Below, one piece after another: positions 8,189-17,260 of a stretch of 64,000 nucleotides of DNA. Source of the DNA: Streptomyces rishiriensis (GTDB lineage: Bacteria > Actinomycetota > Actinomycetes > Streptomycetales > Streptomycetaceae); contig NZ_JAUSWV010000002.1 of NCBI RefSeq assembly GCF_030815485.1, positions 4,216,001 through 4,280,000 of the forward strand, in the 5' to 3' direction. Under the pieces are notes generated by a model. That model was not told the origin of the DNA, did no database searches, and saw only the letters and a list, made by a program, of their open reading frames with translations. A program made the position numbers and the translations under genes. Positions within the stretch are counted from its first letter, which is position 1, and the number at the start of each line of letters is the position of its first letter.

Positions 8189-8941
8189 ATGAAGGTCTCT
8201 CGTACCGCCTCCCGCGTCGCCGCCGCCGCTGCCGTCGCCGGTTCCGCCGTTCTCGTCCTGTCCGCGCCCGCCTTCGCGCACGTCAGCGTCGCCGCCGAGG
8301 GCACCGCCGCCAAGGGCGGCTACGCGGTCGTCGACTTCAAGGTTCCCAACGAGCGGGACAACGCCTCGACCACCAAGCTCGAGGTCACCTTCCCGACCGA
8401 CCACCCGCTGGCCTCCGCGATGCCCGAGCCGATCAACGGCTGGAAGATCGAGGTCACCAAGGCGAAGCTCGCCAAGCCCATCGAGCTGCACGGCAAGCAG
8501 ATCTCCGAGGCCGTCTCCAGGATCACCTGGACCGCCACCGCCAAGGGCATCGAGGCCGGCTACTTCCAGAAGTTCCCGGTCTCCATCGGCGCGCTCCCCG
8601 AGGACGCCGACGAACTCGTCTTCAAGGCGGTCCAGACGTACTCCAACAAGGAGATCGTGCGCTGGATCGAGGTCCAGGAGGACGGCGCAGAGGAGCCGGA
8701 GAACCCGGCCCCCGTGCTCGCCCTGGCCGCCGCCTCCGAGGACGAGCACTCCCACGGCACGACCGCCGACGACGCCTCCGACGACGCCAAGGCTGCTTCC
8801 TCGACGACCGACGCGGCCTCCGACTCCGACAGCAGTGACACCACCGCCCGGGTCCTCGGCGTGGTCGGCATCGTCGTCGGCGCCGCCGGGGTGGCGTACG
8901 GCGTCCTCGCCGGCCGTCGCCGGACCACGAACGAGGCCTGA
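8189..8941 (+). CDS. ycnI: YcnI family copper-binding exported protein (DUF1775)
   Basis: A 250-residue exported, membrane-anchored protein. The signal peptide ends at residues 28-30 (AFA) so that His31 becomes the mature N-terminus (HVSV), the ligand used by YcnI proteins to bind Cu(II). A beta-rich domain follows (residues 31-170, with WKIEV, SRITWTA and IVRWIEVQ), then a Ser/Asp/Ala-rich linker and a C-terminal membrane helix near residues 224-243 ending in RRR. ATG 8189 has GTGGAGTG upstream. It lies in the copper operon between the Met/His membrane protein and Sco. Confidence 0.9.
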   Translation: MKVSRTASRVAAAAAVAGSAVLVLSAPAFAHVSVAAEGTAAKGGYAVVDFKVPNERDNASTTKLEVTFPTDHPLASAMPEPINGWKIEVTKAKLAKPIELHGKQISEAVSRITWTATAKGIEAGYFQKFPVSIGALPEDADELVFKAVQTYSNKEIVRWIEVQEDGAEEPENPAPVLALAAASEDEHSHGTTADDASDDAKAASSTTDAASDSDSSDTTARVLGVVGIVVGAAGVAYGVLAGRRRTTNEA

Positions 8942-9082
8942 GCCCCACCTCCCGCGTCGGGCGGCCGCCGTCGCCCGACGCCTGCTCCTCGACGGTGCGC
9001 ACCCGGGTCGTACGCCCTGTCGTACATCTCGCCCCGTACACCCCGGTGCGCGCCGGAGTTCACACATCTGGGACATTTTCCT

Positions 9083-9733
9083 ATGCGCAAGAAGACGTTC
9101 GCCGTGGCCGCGCTGTTCGCCGCCGCCACTCTCACCCTCTCCGCCTGTGGCAGCGGCGACAGCGGGAGCAGCCCCGTCGCCGCCGTCTCCGAGGACGGCA
9201 AGCAGCAGGCCGCGACCGTGCTCGACCAGCCCTTCACCAAGCCCGACCTGGTCCTCACCGACACCCGGGGCAAGAGCTACGACCTCCGCAAGGAGACCGC
9301 GGGCCACCCGACGCTGATCTACTTCGGCTACACCAACTGCCCGGACGTCTGCCCGCTGACGATGAACAACATCGCCGTCGCCAAGAAGCAGCTGCCCAAG
9401 GCCGAGCAGGACGCGCTGCGCGTCGTGTTCGTCACGACCGACCCCGACCGCGACACCCCGGCCGCCCTCGGCACCTGGCTCAAGGGCATCGACCCGCAGG
9501 CCGTCGGTCTGACCGGGAAGTTCGCGACCATCCAGGCCGCCGCCCGCACCCTCGGCATCTCCGTCGAAGCACCGCACAAGGACAAGAACGGCAAGATCGT
9601 CTCCACCCACGGCACCCAGGTCGTCGCCTTCTCCCCGAAGACGGACGGGGGCTACCTCCTCTACGGCGAGGACGCCACCGTCGACGACTACACCAAGGAC
9701 CTCCCCAAGATCGTCAAGGGCGCGAACCCGTGA
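9083..9733 (+). CDS. sco: Sco copper chaperone (SCO1/SenC), lipoprotein
   Basis: A 216-residue thioredoxin-fold copper chaperone. The lipobox LSAC places the lipid on Cys22. The copper site consists of CPDVC (Cys86 and Cys90) and a His in STHGTQVV near residue 176, as in characterised Streptomyces Sco. In S. lividans Sco passes copper to cytochrome oxidase and cooperates with the PCuAC protein. Here it overlaps the next gene by GTGA, which implies translational coupling. Confidence 0.95.
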   Translation: MRKKTFAVAALFAAATLTLSACGSGDSGSSPVAAVSEDGKQQAATVLDQPFTKPDLVLTDTRGKSYDLRKETAGHPTLIYFGYTNCPDVCPLTMNNIAVAKKQLPKAEQDALRVVFVTTDPDRDTPAALGTWLKGIDPQAVGLTGKFATIQAAARTLGISVEAPHKDKNGKIVSTHGTQVVAFSPKTDGGYLLYGEDATVDDYTKDLPKIVKGANP

Positions 9734-10209
9734 GGCCTGTCCGGCCCGCCGGGCCCGCACGGCTGCTCGCCGTACCCACCGCCGTGATCACCGGGGCGCT
9801 GCTGCTCTCGGGGTGCGGGTCCGACTCCGACGGGCGGGCCGAACTGTCCGTGCAGGCCGCCTACATCCCGCAGCCCGCCTCCGACACCATGGCCGCCGGT
9901 TTCCTGACCGTCGTCAACAAGGGCGGTACGAAGGATGAGCTGACCTCCGTCACGAGCGCCGCGGCGGACAGCGTCACCCTCCACGAGACCGTCGGGTCGT
10001 CGATGCAGGAGGTCACGTCCCTGGACGTGCCCGCGCACGGTCAACTCGTGTTCAAGAGCGGCGGAAACCATCTGATGTTCGAGAAGCTGAAGAGCAGGCC
10101 GGTGCAGGGCGGGACGGTGACCGTCGAGCTGCACTTCGCCGTGTCCGACCCCGTCGCGGTCGAGATGCCGGTGAAGTCCGCCACGTACAACCCCAAGACC
10201 GGCCACTGA
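9730..10209 (+). CDS. PCuAC extracellular copper chaperone (ECuC-like), lipoprotein
   Basis: A 159-residue cupredoxin-like Cu(I) chaperone. The lipobox LLSGC comes early, and the H-x-x-M-type site is seen as TLHETVGSSMQEV and GNHLMFEKL, that is His and Met twice over with the normal spacing. It is thought to deliver Cu(I) to Sco or the CuA/CuB centres. GTG 9730 overlaps the Sco stop codon, so the two are made together. The family assignment is strong. Confidence 0.93.
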   Translation: MRPVRPAGPARLLAVPTAVITGALLLSGCGSDSDGRAELSVQAAYIPQPASDTMAAGFLTVVNKGGTKDELTSVTSAAADSVTLHETVGSSMQEVTSLDVPAHGQLVFKSGGNHLMFEKLKSRPVQGGTVTVELHFAVSDPVAVEMPVKSATYNPKTGH

Positions 10210-10223
10210 GGGAGGGGACCACC

Positions 10224-12188
10224 TTGACGCAGACCATCGCCCCGCGCGTCCGGACGCTCGTGCTGCTGTTCCTGGCGGTCACCGGCGCGCTCCTGGCCGG
10301 CGCCGGGCCCGCATCCGCGCACGCCGCGCTGACCGGCAGCGACCCCGCGCAGGGGGTGGTGGTCGACAAGGCGCCCACACAGGTGTCGCTGACCTTCTCC
10401 GAGACCGTTTCGATGAACGACGACTCGCTGCGCGTCCTGGACCCCAAGGGCGCCCGGGTCGACACCGGAAAACCGTCCGAGGTGAGCGGCACCACCTACG
10501 CCGTGCCACTGCACTCCGGGCTGCCCGACGGCACCTACACGGTGACCTACCAGGTGGTGTCCGCCGACAGCCACCCCGTCGCCGGCGCCTACACCTTCTC
10601 CATCGGCTCCCCCTCCGAGACCAGCGTCTCGGTGTCCGACCAGGAGGCGGGAGGCGGCGTGGTCGGCCGGCTCTACGACTTCGGCCGGTACGTGTCGTAC
10701 GCCGGGTTCATCCTGATGACCGGCGGGGCCGCCTTCGTGCTCGCCTGCTGGCAGCGCGGCACCGGAGTACGGGCCCTGCAACGGTCCGTCGTCTCGGGCT
10801 GGGTCGCGATGACCGCGGCCACCCTGTTCCTGCTTCTCCTGCGCGGCTCCTACACCGGCTCCGGCAGGCTCGGCGATGTCTTCGACCTCGACCTCCTCGG
10901 CGAGGTCCTCCAGACCAAGACGGGCGCGGCTCTGGTGTCGCGACTGCTCCTGCTCGCCGCGGCGGCGCTGTTCATCGCCGTGCTCTTCGGCGCGTACGAC
11001 AAGCGCGAGGGCGAGGAGAAGCGGGACCTCGCCTTCGGACTCGCCATCGGCGGAACCGTCGTCGCCGCCGGGCTCGCGGCCAGCTGGGCCATGGCCGAAC
11101 ACGCCTCGACCGGACTGCAGCCGGGCATCGCGATGCCGGTCGACGTGCTGCACCTGCTGGCGGTCGCCACCTGGCTCGGCGGACTCACCGCGCTGCTCAT
11201 CGCCCTCTACCGGGCGCCCGCCGACCGGCCCGTCGAGGCCCCCGCCGCGCGCCGCTTCTCCCGGCTGGCCTTCGGCAGCGTCCTCGTCGTGGTCGCCACC
11301 GGCACCTACCAGTCCTGGCGCCAGCTCGGCTCCTGGTCCGCCTTCACCGACACCCGCTACGGCCAGCTGCTCCTCGTCAAGATCGGGCTCGTGGCGCTGC
11401 TCGTCGGCGTCGCGTCGATCTCGCGGCGGTGGACGGCACGGCTGGCGGACACGACGACCAAGGAAGCGGTACGGGATTCCGCACCCGAGAAGGAGCGCGT
11501 CACGGCGTCGGCCGGGACCGGCGACACCGCGAAGCAGACGTCCGGCGGCGCCGAGCCCTCATCCGGCGATCCCGAGCCCGGCTCCGGGAACGCCGAGCGG
11601 GCCGCGCAGCTCGCCCGGCAGCAGGCCGCCGTCGACGCCACCCGGCAGAAGCGGCTGCGGGACTCCGACACCCACCGCTTCGGCCTGCGCCGCTCGGTGC
11701 TCGCCGAGGCAGGCATCGCCGTGGTGGTGCTCGCCGTCACCACCCTCCTGACGTCGACCGAACCCGGCCGTACGGAGCAGGACGCCGCCGCGGCCAACCG
11801 GACCTCGTCCTCCGCCTCCTCGTCCTCCGAGGGGGACACCGCTTCGGGTGCCCTGACCCTGGACATGTCGTTCGACACCGGTGGTACGGACGGCAAGGGA
11901 GTGGTCAGCGTCGACCTCGACCCCGCGCTCACCGGCGCCAACGAGATGCACGTCTATGTGACCCGGCCCAACGGCCGCGCCTTCGACGTGCCCGAGGTCA
12001 AGGTCGCCTTCACCCTCGAGGCCAAGGACATCGGGCCGCTGCCCGTCGTCCCCGACCACATCACCACCGGCCACTGGTCGGCCTCCGGGGTCCAGCTCCC
12101 CGTGGCCGGCGAGTGGGAGATCTCCGTGACCGTACGGACCTCCGACATCGACCAGGTGACCGTCTCCAAGAACGCGCAGATCGGCTGA
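10224..12188 (+). CDS. copCD: CopC-CopD fusion copper protein
   Basis: A 654-residue fusion. After the signal peptide, His at the mature N-terminus (SAHAALTGSDP) and SADSHPVAGAYTFSIG form the CopC-type Cu(II) site. From about residue 145 a CopD domain with eight or so membrane helices follows, with His in AMAEHAST and VDVLHLLAVATWLGG. A Ser/Glu/Lys-rich loop (410-485), a last helix and a FixH/YtkA-like extracytoplasmic beta domain complete it. The start is TTG 10224 behind GGGAGGGGA. It probably moves copper across the membrane for the adjacent peroxidase-dependent maturation pathway. Confidence 0.92.
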   Translation: MTQTIAPRVRTLVLLFLAVTGALLAGAGPASAHAALTGSDPAQGVVVDKAPTQVSLTFSETVSMNDDSLRVLDPKGARVDTGKPSEVSGTTYAVPLHSGLPDGTYTVTYQVVSADSHPVAGAYTFSIGSPSETSVSVSDQEAGGGVVGRLYDFGRYVSYAGFILMTGGAAFVLACWQRGTGVRALQRSVVSGWVAMTAATLFLLLLRGSYTGSGRLGDVFDLDLLGEVLQTKTGAALVSRLLLLAAAALFIAVLFGAYDKREGEEKRDLAFGLAIGGTVVAAGLAASWAMAEHASTGLQPGIAMPVDVLHLLAVATWLGGLTALLIALYRAPADRPVEAPAARRFSRLAFGSVLVVVATGTYQSWRQLGSWSAFTDTRYGQLLLVKIGLVALLVGVASISRRWTARLADTTTKEAVRDSAPEKERVTASAGTGDTAKQTSGGAEPSSGDPEPGSGNAERAAQLARQQAAVDATRQKRLRDSDTHRFGLRRSVLAEAGIAVVVLAVTTLLTSTEPGRTEQDAAAANRTSSSASSSSEGDTASGALTLDMSFDTGGTDGKGVVSVDLDPALTGANEMHVYVTRPNGRAFDVPEVKVAFTLEAKDIGPLPVVPDHITTGHWSASGVQLPVAGEWEISVTVRTSDIDQVTVSKNAQIG

Positions 12189-12196
12189 ACCGCCCC

Positions 12197-13516
12197 ATGC
12201 CCGACCAGTCCATTCCGCAGTCCCTGCCCGAGACCCGTACACCCGTGGACGCAGCAGAAGGCGCCTCCTCGGAGCCCCCCTCCCCCGAGCGGGCCTCCGA
12301 GGGGCTGACCCGGCGCAGGCTGCTCGGCACCGCCGGAGCCACCGGGCTCGCGCTCGGTGCGGTCGGCGGCGCCGTCGGCTACACGGCCGCTCCCTCACAG
12401 GCGACACCGCTGTCCTCGATCGGCTCCGGCGAAGCGATGTTCCACGTGAAACATCAGCCGGGCATCACCCAGGGCCTCCAGGCCCGCGGCCATCTCGTCG
12501 CCTTCGACCTCGCGGCCGGCGCGGGCCGCAAGGAGGCCGCCGCGCTGCTGCGCCGCTGGTCGGAGACGGCCCGGCGGCTGATGGCGGGCGAGGCCACCGC
12601 CACCGGCGACACCGGCGTGGCACAGGACGCGGGGCCCTCCTCGCTGACGGTCACCTTCGGTTTCGGCAACAGCTTCTTCGCCCGCACCGGCCTGGAGAAG
12701 CAGCGTCCGGTCGCCCTGGACCCGCTCCCCGAGTTCTCCTCCGACCACCTCGACAAGGCGCGCAGCAACGGCGACCTGTGGGTGCAGATCGGCGCGAACG
12801 ACGCCCTGGTGGCCTTCCACGCCCTGCGCGCCATCCAGAAGGACGCGGGGGAGGCGGCCAAGGTCCGCTGGCAGATGAACGGCTTCAACCGGACGCCGGG
12901 CGCCACCGCCCATCCCATGACGGCACGCAATCTGATGGGCCAGCTGGACGGCACCCGCAATCCCAAGCCGGCCGATCCGGACTTCGACCAGCGCATCTTC
13001 GTCCCGGCGCAGAGCACGAAGGACCCGGCCTGGATGGCCGACGGCTCCTACGCCGTCGTACGCCGGATCCGCATGCTCCTCGACGACTGGGAGAAGCTGC
13101 CGGTCACGGCACAGGAGCAGGTCATCGGGCGCCGCAAGGCCGACGGAGCCGCCCTGTCCGGTGGCACCGAGACGACCGCGATGGACCTGGAGAAGACCGA
13201 CGCGAACGGGGATCTGGTCGTCCCCATCAACGCACATGCCCGTATCACCCGCCCCGACCAGAACGGCGGAGCGGCCATGCTGCGCCGGCCCTTCTCCTAC
13301 CACGACGGCATCGACCCGGACGGCGCCCCCGACGCGGGCCTGCTGTTCGTCTGCTGGCAGGCGGACCCGTTGCGCGGCTTCGTCACCGTGCAGCGCAAGC
13401 TGGACCGCGGCGACGCCCTGTCGAAGTACATCCGCCACGAGGCGAGCGGCCTGTTCGCGGTCCCGGGCGGGGCGGCGGAGGGCGAGTACGTGGGCCAGCG
13501 CCTGCTGGAGGCGTGA
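12197..13516 (+). CDS. dtpA: Tat-exported DyP-type haem peroxidase (DtpA)
   Basis: A 439-residue dye-decolourising peroxidase. The Tat signal is LTRRRLLGTAGATG. The distal GXXDG motif is GQLDGTRNP and the proximal haem His lies in VPINAHARITRP. In S. lividans the same gene order (Sco, ECuC, CopC/D, DtpA) is required for maturation of the copper-radical oxidase GlxA and for hyphal development. The gene starts 9 bases after copCD without its own clear Shine-Dalgarno sequence. A parS-like site at 12439 is read through in frame and encodes MFHVKH, so a segregation site shapes the protein near its mature N-terminus. Confidence 0.95.
   Translation: MPDQSIPQSLPETRTPVDAAEGASSEPPSPERASEGLTRRRLLGTAGATGLALGAVGGAVGYTAAPSQATPLSSIGSGEAMFHVKHQPGITQGLQARGHLVAFDLAAGAGRKEAAALLRRWSETARRLMAGEATATGDTGVAQDAGPSSLTVTFGFGNSFFARTGLEKQRPVALDPLPEFSSDHLDKARSNGDLWVQIGANDALVAFHALRAIQKDAGEAAKVRWQMNGFNRTPGATAHPMTARNLMGQLDGTRNPKPADPDFDQRIFVPAQSTKDPAWMADGSYAVVRRIRMLLDDWEKLPVTAQEQVIGRRKADGAALSGGTETTAMDLEKTDANGDLVVPINAHARITRPDQNGGAAMLRRPFSYHDGIDPDGAPDAGLLFVCWQADPLRGFVTVQRKLDRGDALSKYIRHEASGLFAVPGGAAEGEYVGQRLLEA
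12439..12452. other. parS-like site inside dtpA
   Basis: GTTCCACGTGAAAC differs at one base from the Streptomyces ParB site GTTTCACGTGAAAC. It lies within the dtpA coding sequence. Confidence 0.75.
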
Positions 13517-13619
13517 GTCCGGGAACGGGAAGTTACGCCTCCCGGGGCGGATTCATTCCTGCGTGGGGCTGTCATGAGACACGTACCCCTGCTTCGGCAA
13601 GGGCCATTAGGGTGAGGTC

Positions 13620-14552
13620 ATGCCAGCGAGCTATGCGTATCTCGGCCCCGAGGGCACCTTCACGGAGGTCGCCCTGCGCACGCTTCCGGAGGCGGCCACC
13701 CGGCAGCTGATCCCGTACGTGTCGGTGCAGTCCGCGCTGGACGCGGTGCGTACCGGCGAGGCCGAGGCCGCGTTCGTGCCCATCGAGAACTCCGTCGAGG
13801 GCGGGATCACCACGACCCTGGACGAGCTGGTCGCGGGCACACCGCTGATGATCTACCGCGAAGTGCTGCTGTCGATCACCTTCGCGCTGCTGGTCCGGCC
13901 CGGCACCGAGCTCACGGACATCAAGACGGTCTCCGCGCATCCGGCCGCGCAGCCGCAGGTGCGCAACTGGCTGAAGGCGAACCTGCCCGAGGCGGCATGG
14001 GAGTCGGCCGCCTCGAACGCGGACGCGGCCCGGCTGGTCCAGGAGGGCCGCTACGACGCCGCCTTCGCGGGCGAGTTCGCGGCCGCCCGGTACGGGCTGA
14101 CCGCCCTGGAGACCGAGATCCACGACGCCGAGAACGCCCAGACCCGGTTCGTGCTGGTGGGCAGGCCCGCTCGGCCCGCGGCACCGACCGGCGCGGACAA
14201 GACGTCCGTCGTCCTGTGGCAGCGCGACGACCACCCCGGCGGCCTGCGCGACCTGCTGGGCGAGTTCGCCACCCGGGGCGTCAACCTCATGCTGCTCCAG
14301 TCCCGCCCGACCGGCGCCGGTATCGGCAACTACTGCTTCTGCATCGACGCCGAGGGACACATCTCCGACCGCCGGATGGCCGAAGCCCTCATGGGGCTCA
14401 AGCGAATCTGCCGTGAGGTGCGCTTCCTGGGTTCGTACCCGCGTGCGGAAGTCAGCGCGGCGGACGTGGCGGCTCCACTGCCAGGAACCTCGGACCTGGA
14501 GTTCGTCGCGGCGTCGGACTGGGTGGCGCGCTGCCAGGACGGCCGGTTCTAG
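13620..14552 (+). CDS. pheA: Prephenate dehydratase
   Basis: A 310-residue monofunctional enzyme converting prephenate to phenylpyruvate in phenylalanine synthesis. The periplasmic-binding-like catalytic lobes run to about residue 185 with FVPIENSVEGGI and the catalytic NAQTRFVLVG (TRF). The C-terminal ACT domain contains LMLLQSRPTGAG, equivalent to the ESRP phenylalanine-binding motif, so feedback inhibition is expected. TAGGGT (13608-13613) stands 6 bases before the ATG and there is no separate leader, suggesting leaderless transcription. Confidence 0.95.
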   Translation: MPASYAYLGPEGTFTEVALRTLPEAATRQLIPYVSVQSALDAVRTGEAEAAFVPIENSVEGGITTTLDELVAGTPLMIYREVLLSITFALLVRPGTELTDIKTVSAHPAAQPQVRNWLKANLPEAAWESAASNADAARLVQEGRYDAAFAGEFAAARYGLTALETEIHDAENAQTRFVLVGRPARPAAPTGADKTSVVLWQRDDHPGGLRDLLGEFATRGVNLMLLQSRPTGAGIGNYCFCIDAEGHISDRRMAEALMGLKRICREVRFLGSYPRAEVSAADVAAPLPGTSDLEFVAASDWVARCQDGRF

Positions 14553-15168
14553 CAGCCGCTCCGATGGGGTCCGGGAGCCGCTCCGGCCGGGTCCGGACCC
14601 ATTCCGGCTGGTTGCGGGAGCCGTTTCGGCCGGTCCTATCTGCACATCTTCGTTATCCACAGAAGTTATCCACAGGGCCGCTTCTCGACCTGGGGACAAG
14701 TCGACAACGAAGTGCCCTTCAGTCGACAAATCGCCCTGCGGCGCCCCACTGCGGCACCCGCCCCCCGGGCCACCCTTCGTCCACCTGTTTCCTTCGATCA
14801 ATCCTTTGGGCGACCCATTTCCACCCGAAAGTGGGTCCGAGCCAGGTTTGGGCAAGGAATTACCCACCCGACACAGCGGTATCGGAATGATCAATTCCAA
14901 TATCCACAGATCTTTCGCACACCCTGTGGATAACTATTCCGGGACCGGAGCCGCCTGTGGACAACATCGACCCCCAAGTCCCCGCCGCCGCAAGGGAATC
15001 AGGTCAACGGGACGCCCGCCGCATGCCCCGTCCCAGGGAGTGAGACACTTTATATTGACACGCTGGGCAATTCGCACATAACGCACCGTAAGCCATGATT
15101 CGGACCCGGCCGCGCACGGTGCGGAATGGTGTCGTGAGCCGCAACCCCGCACGGGTAGCCTTGGCCGC
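14553..15168. other. 616-bp intergenic region with DnaA-box cluster
   Basis: This spacer is lower in GC than its surroundings. DnaA boxes: TTATCCACA at 14653 and 14666 (top strand), TGTGGATAA at 14925 and TGTGGACAA at 14956 (bottom strand), and one-mismatch boxes TGGGGACAA at 14691 and ATATCCACA at 14900. The left group points right and the right group points left. No dnaA or dnaN flanks it, so it is not the classical origin. The serS promoter occupies its right end. I see no gene in it. Confidence 0.75.
15055..15084 (+). promoter_or_regulatory. Candidate vegetative promoter upstream of serS
   Basis: A consensus -35 TTGACA at 15055-15060 is followed after 16-18 bases by a weak -10 region around CATAACGC. 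A second, closer -10 TAGCCT (15156-15161) lies 7 bases before the GTG of serS, so there may be two start points. Confidence 0.45.
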
Positions 15169-16446
15169 GTGATTGACCTTCGCCTGCTCCGTGAGGACCC
15201 CGACCGTGCGCGCGCTTCCCAGCGTGCCCGTGGAGAGGACGTCGCGCTCGTCGACTCCCTCCTGTCCGCCGACGAGCGGCGCAGGTCGTCCGGCGTCCGC
15301 TTCGACGAGCTGCGCGCCGAACAGCGGTCGCTCGGCAAGCTCATCCCCAAGGCCTCCGCGGACGAGAAGGCCGAGCTCCTGAAGAAGGCGAGCCAGCTCG
15401 CCGCCGACGTCAAGGTGGCCGACGCCGAGCGCGACGCCGCCGACGCCGAGACCCAGGAGCTCCTCCAGCGGCTCGGCAACCTCGTGCACCCCGACGTGCC
15501 CGTGGGCGGCGAAGAAGACTTCGTCACCCTGGAGACGCACGGCACGATCCGCGACTTCGGCGCCGAGGGCTTCGAGCCCAAGGACCACCTGGAGCTCGGT
15601 CAGATCCTCGGCGCGATCGACGTCGAGCGCGGCGCGAAGGTCTCCGGCTCCCGCTTCTACTTCCTCACCGGCGTCGGCGCCCTGCTGGAGCTGGCCCTGG
15701 TCAACGCGGCGATCGCCCAGGCCACGGCCGCCGGCTTCACGCCGATGCTCACTCCGGCGCTGGTGCGACCCCAGTCCATGGCGGGCACCGGCTTCCTCGG
15801 GCAGGCGGCCCAGGACGTCTACCACCTCGACAAGGACGACCTCTACCTGGTCGGTACCTCCGAGGTCCCGCTCGCCGCGTACCACATGGACGAGATCATC
15901 GACGCGGACCGGCTGCCGCTGCGCTACGCGGGCTTCTCGCCCTGCTTCCGCCGCGAGGCCGGCTCGCACGGCAAGGACACCAAGGGCATCTTCCGCGTCC
16001 ACCAGTTCGACAAGGTCGAGATGTTCTCGTACGTGACGCCCGAGGACTCGCAGGCCGAGCACCAGCGTCTGCTGGCGTGGGAGAAGCAGTGGCTGTCCGC
16101 GCTGGAACTTCCGTTCCGGGTCATCGACGTCGCCTCCGGTGACCTCGGCTCCTCGGCGGCCCGCAAGTTCGACTGCGAGGCGTGGATCCCGACCCAGGGC
16201 AAGTACCGCGAGCTGACCTCGACCTCGGACTGCACCGAGTTCCAGTCCCGCCGGCTGTCGATCCGCGTCCGCGAGGGCAAGAAGGTCCGCCCGCTGGCCA
16301 CGCTCAACGGCACGCTCTGCGCCGTCCCGCGCACGATCGTCGCCATCCTGGAGAACCACCAGCAGGCCGACGGTTCCGTGTACGTGCCCGAGGTGCTGCG
16401 CCCGTACCTCGGCGGCCGGGAGATCCTGGAGCCGGTAACCAAGTGA
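15169..16446 (+). CDS. serS: Seryl-tRNA synthetase
   Basis: A 425-residue class II aminoacyl-tRNA synthetase charging tRNA-Ser. The N-terminal antiparallel coiled coil (about residues 30-105) holds the long variable arm of tRNA-Ser. Motif 2 reads FSPCFRREAGSHGKDTKGIF and motif 3 LNGTLCAVPRTIVAILE. GTG 15169 lies 7 bases after TAGCCT with no Shine-Dalgarno sequence. A tRNA-Ser gene lies about 1.1 kb downstream on the opposite strand. The gene overlaps the next by GTGA. Confidence 0.97.
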   Translation: MIDLRLLREDPDRARASQRARGEDVALVDSLLSADERRRSSGVRFDELRAEQRSLGKLIPKASADEKAELLKKASQLAADVKVADAERDAADAETQELLQRLGNLVHPDVPVGGEEDFVTLETHGTIRDFGAEGFEPKDHLELGQILGAIDVERGAKVSGSRFYFLTGVGALLELALVNAAIAQATAAGFTPMLTPALVRPQSMAGTGFLGQAAQDVYHLDKDDLYLVGTSEVPLAAYHMDEIIDADRLPLRYAGFSPCFRREAGSHGKDTKGIFRVHQFDKVEMFSYVTPEDSQAEHQRLLAWEKQWLSALELPFRVIDVASGDLGSSAARKFDCEAWIPTQGKYRELTSTSDCTEFQSRRLSIRVREGKKVRPLATLNGTLCAVPRTIVAILENHQQADGSVYVPEVLRPYLGGREILEPVTK

Positions 16447-17249
16447 CCGCCGCGTTCCCCTACCGCCTGGTCGCGACCGACCTCGACGGGACGCTGCTGC
16501 GCTCCGACGACTCGATCTCGCGGCGCACCCGCGACGCCCTCGCCGCGGCCACCGCGGCGGGCGCCGCGCACATCGTGGTGACCGGCCGGGCGGTCCCGTG
16601 GACCCGGCACATCCTCGACGATCTCGGCTACGACGGCCTCGCGGTCTGCGGCCAGGGCGCCCAGGTCTACGACGCCGGCGCGCACCGCCTGCTGACCTCG
16701 GTGACCCTGGACCGGCAGCTGGCCGGTGTCGCGCTGGCCAAGATCGAGGCGGAGGTCGGCCCGCTGTACCTCGCGGCCAGCCGTGACGGTCTGGACGGAG
16801 ACGTGCTGGTCGGCCCTGGTTACGCGGTCACCGGCACCCTGCCATCGACACCGTTCAAGGATGCGTCCGACCTCTGGTCGGCCCCGCTGAGCAAGATCTA
16901 CATACAGCATCCCGAGCTGTCGGACGACGCACTGGCCGCGGCGGCCCGGAAGGCCGCGGGGGGCTTCGTCACGGTCGCCATGGCCGGCGCGGGCATCGTG
17001 GAACTGCTCCCCCTGGGCCTCTCCAAGGCCACGGGGCTCTCCCTGGCGGCCCGCCGGCTGGGCCTGAAGGCCGCCGACACGATCGCCTTCGGCGACATGC
17101 CCAACGACATCCCGATGTTCGCCTGGGCGTCCCACAGCGTAGCCATGGCCAACGCCCACGAGGAACTGAAGGCCGTAGCCGACGAGGTGACCGCCTCGAA
17201 CGACGACGACGGCATCGCCGTAACCCTGGAAGGCATGCTGCCCACGTAG
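16443..17249 (+). CDS. Cof-type HAD hydrolase
   Basis: A 268-residue HAD-superfamily phosphatase with a C2 cap. Motif I is ATDLDGTLLRSD, motif II IVVTGR, motif III the Lys in GLSKATGL, and motif IV FGDMPNDIPMF. Substrates in this family are sugar phosphates or cofactor phosphates; which one cannot be told here. The GTG start overlaps the serS stop codon, so it is cotranscribed with serS. A paralogue with the same architecture lies at 27427. Confidence 0.9.
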   Translation: MTAAFPYRLVATDLDGTLLRSDDSISRRTRDALAAATAAGAAHIVVTGRAVPWTRHILDDLGYDGLAVCGQGAQVYDAGAHRLLTSVTLDRQLAGVALAKIEAEVGPLYLAASRDGLDGDVLVGPGYAVTGTLPSTPFKDASDLWSAPLSKIYIQHPELSDDALAAAARKAAGGFVTVAMAGAGIVELLPLGLSKATGLSLAARRLGLKAADTIAFGDMPNDIPMFAWASHSVAMANAHEELKAVADEVTASNDDDGIAVTLEGMLPT

Positions 17250-17260
17250 GCAGCGCGGGC

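Noticed and set aside
7760..9760. 666-codon minus-strand frame opposite ycnI and sco
   Set aside because: It is Val/Gly/Arg-rich without motifs and is explained by codon bias of the copper genes.
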